DNA of 5,420 nucleotides from NCBI GenBank assembly GCA_030636765.1, contig DAOVWI010000149.1, positions 1-5,420 on the forward strand, in the 5' to 3' direction. Below, piece by piece: positions 4,982 through 5,420 of this stretch. How positions within the stretch are numbered: position 1 is the first letter of the stretch; each line of letters opens with the position of its first letter. Under the pieces are notes generated by a model. That model saw only the letters and a list, made by a program, of their open reading frames with translations, did not search any database and was not told the origin of the DNA. This stretch comes from Gemmatimonadales bacterium. Its GTDB lineage: Bacteria > Gemmatimonadota > Gemmatimonadetes > Palauibacterales > Palauibacteraceae. The position numbers and the translations under genes are program-made.

Positions 4982-5420
4982 ATGCCGTCACTACTTGTTA
5001 CGTGCGGTCGCCACTTCTTGGCTTCCTATCTCGCAGCTTGCTTCCTCTTTGTTGCGCTTCCGGGATGCTCCGGGGACGGCGGCCTAACGAGTCCCGGTCC
5101 CGGCCCCGGCCCTGGTCCTGGTCCCGGCGATCCTCCGGACTTCTCGGCAGCCGACGGGATCAACGGCGGACAGATGTTCGACAAATTCTGGGCCTCGGAA
5201 ACCGGTTGGGACTTCGCGGACGCCGACCACTTCGGCCAGTTCTCGGACTTCTACCGCTGTAAGCAGTGCCACGGCTGGGACCAGCTCGGCAACGCGGGAG
5301 CCTACATCAGCCGAGCGCCGAAGACGACGCGTCCGAACGTCTCGTCCGTGGACCTCAAGGAACACGCAGCCGAACATTCGCCGCAGGAGTTGTTCGACGA
5401 CATCATGCGGTCATCGGGAC
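4982..5420 (+). CDS. c-type cytochrome lipoprotein, N-terminal part (cut by window edge)
   Basis: The frame is open from ATG 4982 to the right edge: 146 visible residues. Residues 1-29 form a lipoprotein signal: a short basic region (R10, H11), a hydrophobic core (FLASYLAACFLFVAL) and a lipobox ALPGC with C29 as the lipidated residue, so the protein should be exported and anchored to a membrane. A Pro-Gly x6 spacer (38-49) follows. The domain after it carries one haem c motif CKQCH (93-97) within DFYRCKQCHGWD; the axial second ligand, probably Met, would lie beyond or near the edge. SPQELFDDIM (around 132-141) resembles the helix found late in small cytochrome c domains (S/T-x-x-E-L-x-x-x-I). 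It likely carries electrons at the cell surface or in the periplasm; partner unknown. It is divergent from the lower-strand operon, with its own strong ribosome-binding site, so it is an independent transcription unit. Confidence 0.88.
   Translation, partial: MPSLLVTCGRHFLASYLAACFLFVALPGCSGDGGLTSPGPGPGPGPGPGDPPDFSAADGINGGQMFDKFWASETGWDFADADHFGQFSDFYRCKQCHGWDQLGNAGAYISRAPKTTRPNVSSVDLKEHAAEHSPQELFDDIMRSSG
5093..5128 (+). repeat. Pro-Gly x6 linker repeat in the cytochrome lipoprotein
   Basis: Six tandem six-base units of the form cc(n)gg(y) encode PG six times between the lipidated Cys and the haem domain. It acts as a flexible or extended tether that holds the domain off the membrane. The low-complexity DNA is prone to copy-number change in frame. 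Confidence 0.85.

Noticed and set aside
4728..4991. Lower-strand open frame of 87 codons in the cytochrome upstream region
   Set aside because: No ribosome-binding site, Ser/Thr-rich composition without motifs, and it overlaps the cytochrome start region.
5084..5377. Lower-strand open frame opposite the cytochrome gene
   Set aside because: The + strand has a strong Shine-Dalgarno, lipobox and CxxCH motif; the antisense frame is a shadow, Arg-rich over the Pro-Gly repeat.

Overview
This is a GC-rich bacterial window. The lower strand carries a tightly packed run of five genes in which each start touches or nearly touches the preceding stop. The upper strand carries the start of a haem c lipoprotein at the right edge. 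High GC, dense gene packing, a Gly-Gly-Trp-type tyrosine recombinase tail and a lipoprotein cytochrome fit an environmental Gram-negative lineage such as Gemmatimonadota, Acidobacteriota or a relative. The sequence alone does not fix the phylum.

Lower strand, in transcription order (right to left): a decayed tyrosine-recombinase (integrase) C-terminus (about 4440-4218); a PLP-dependent serine/threonine dehydratase (4221-3172); a DmpA/NylC-type self-cleaving aminopeptidase or amidase (3167-2226); a HAD phosphatase (2204-1473); a CYTH-domain triphosphate-tunnel protein with a repetitive acidic tail (1476-793); and an unrecognised protein with PH-like halves that runs off the left edge (800-1). 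Junctions are ATGA overlaps (integrase/dehydratase and HAD/CYTH), an 8-bp overlap (CYTH/unknown protein), a 4-bp gap (dehydratase/DmpA) and a 21-bp gap (DmpA/HAD). This is the pattern of one polycistronic, translationally coupled transcript. The dehydratase and peptidase suggest amino-acid or peptide (or amide) catabolism. The HAD and CYTH proteins act on phosphate compounds. No single known pathway joins all five, so a common function is not established.

Right part: 4222-4981 holds no intact gene. It contains the integrase remnant, whose frame is broken and whose expected box II region is missing; a perfect 8-bp GC-rich stem; a frameshifted remnant of a small upper-strand membrane protein; and a 15-bp perfect direct repeat on either side of that remnant. 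From about 4740 the base composition drops and a likely promoter/leader region leads into a strong Shine-Dalgarno and the cytochrome lipoprotein gene (4982 onward, cut by the window edge). I read this stretch as the scar of a mobile-element insertion between the operon and the cytochrome gene.

Recurring small-scale feature: several in-frame tandem duplications lie inside coding sequence (a 21-bp unit x5 in the CYTH tail, a 21/24-bp pair in the CYTH core, a 12-bp pair in the dehydratase N-terminus and a Pro-Gly x6 linker in the cytochrome). I found no clear novel defence or RNA-based system. The strongest leads are the mobile-element scar, the integrase tail that supplies the dehydratase ribosome-binding site, and the repeat tail of the CYTH protein that runs into the next start codon.
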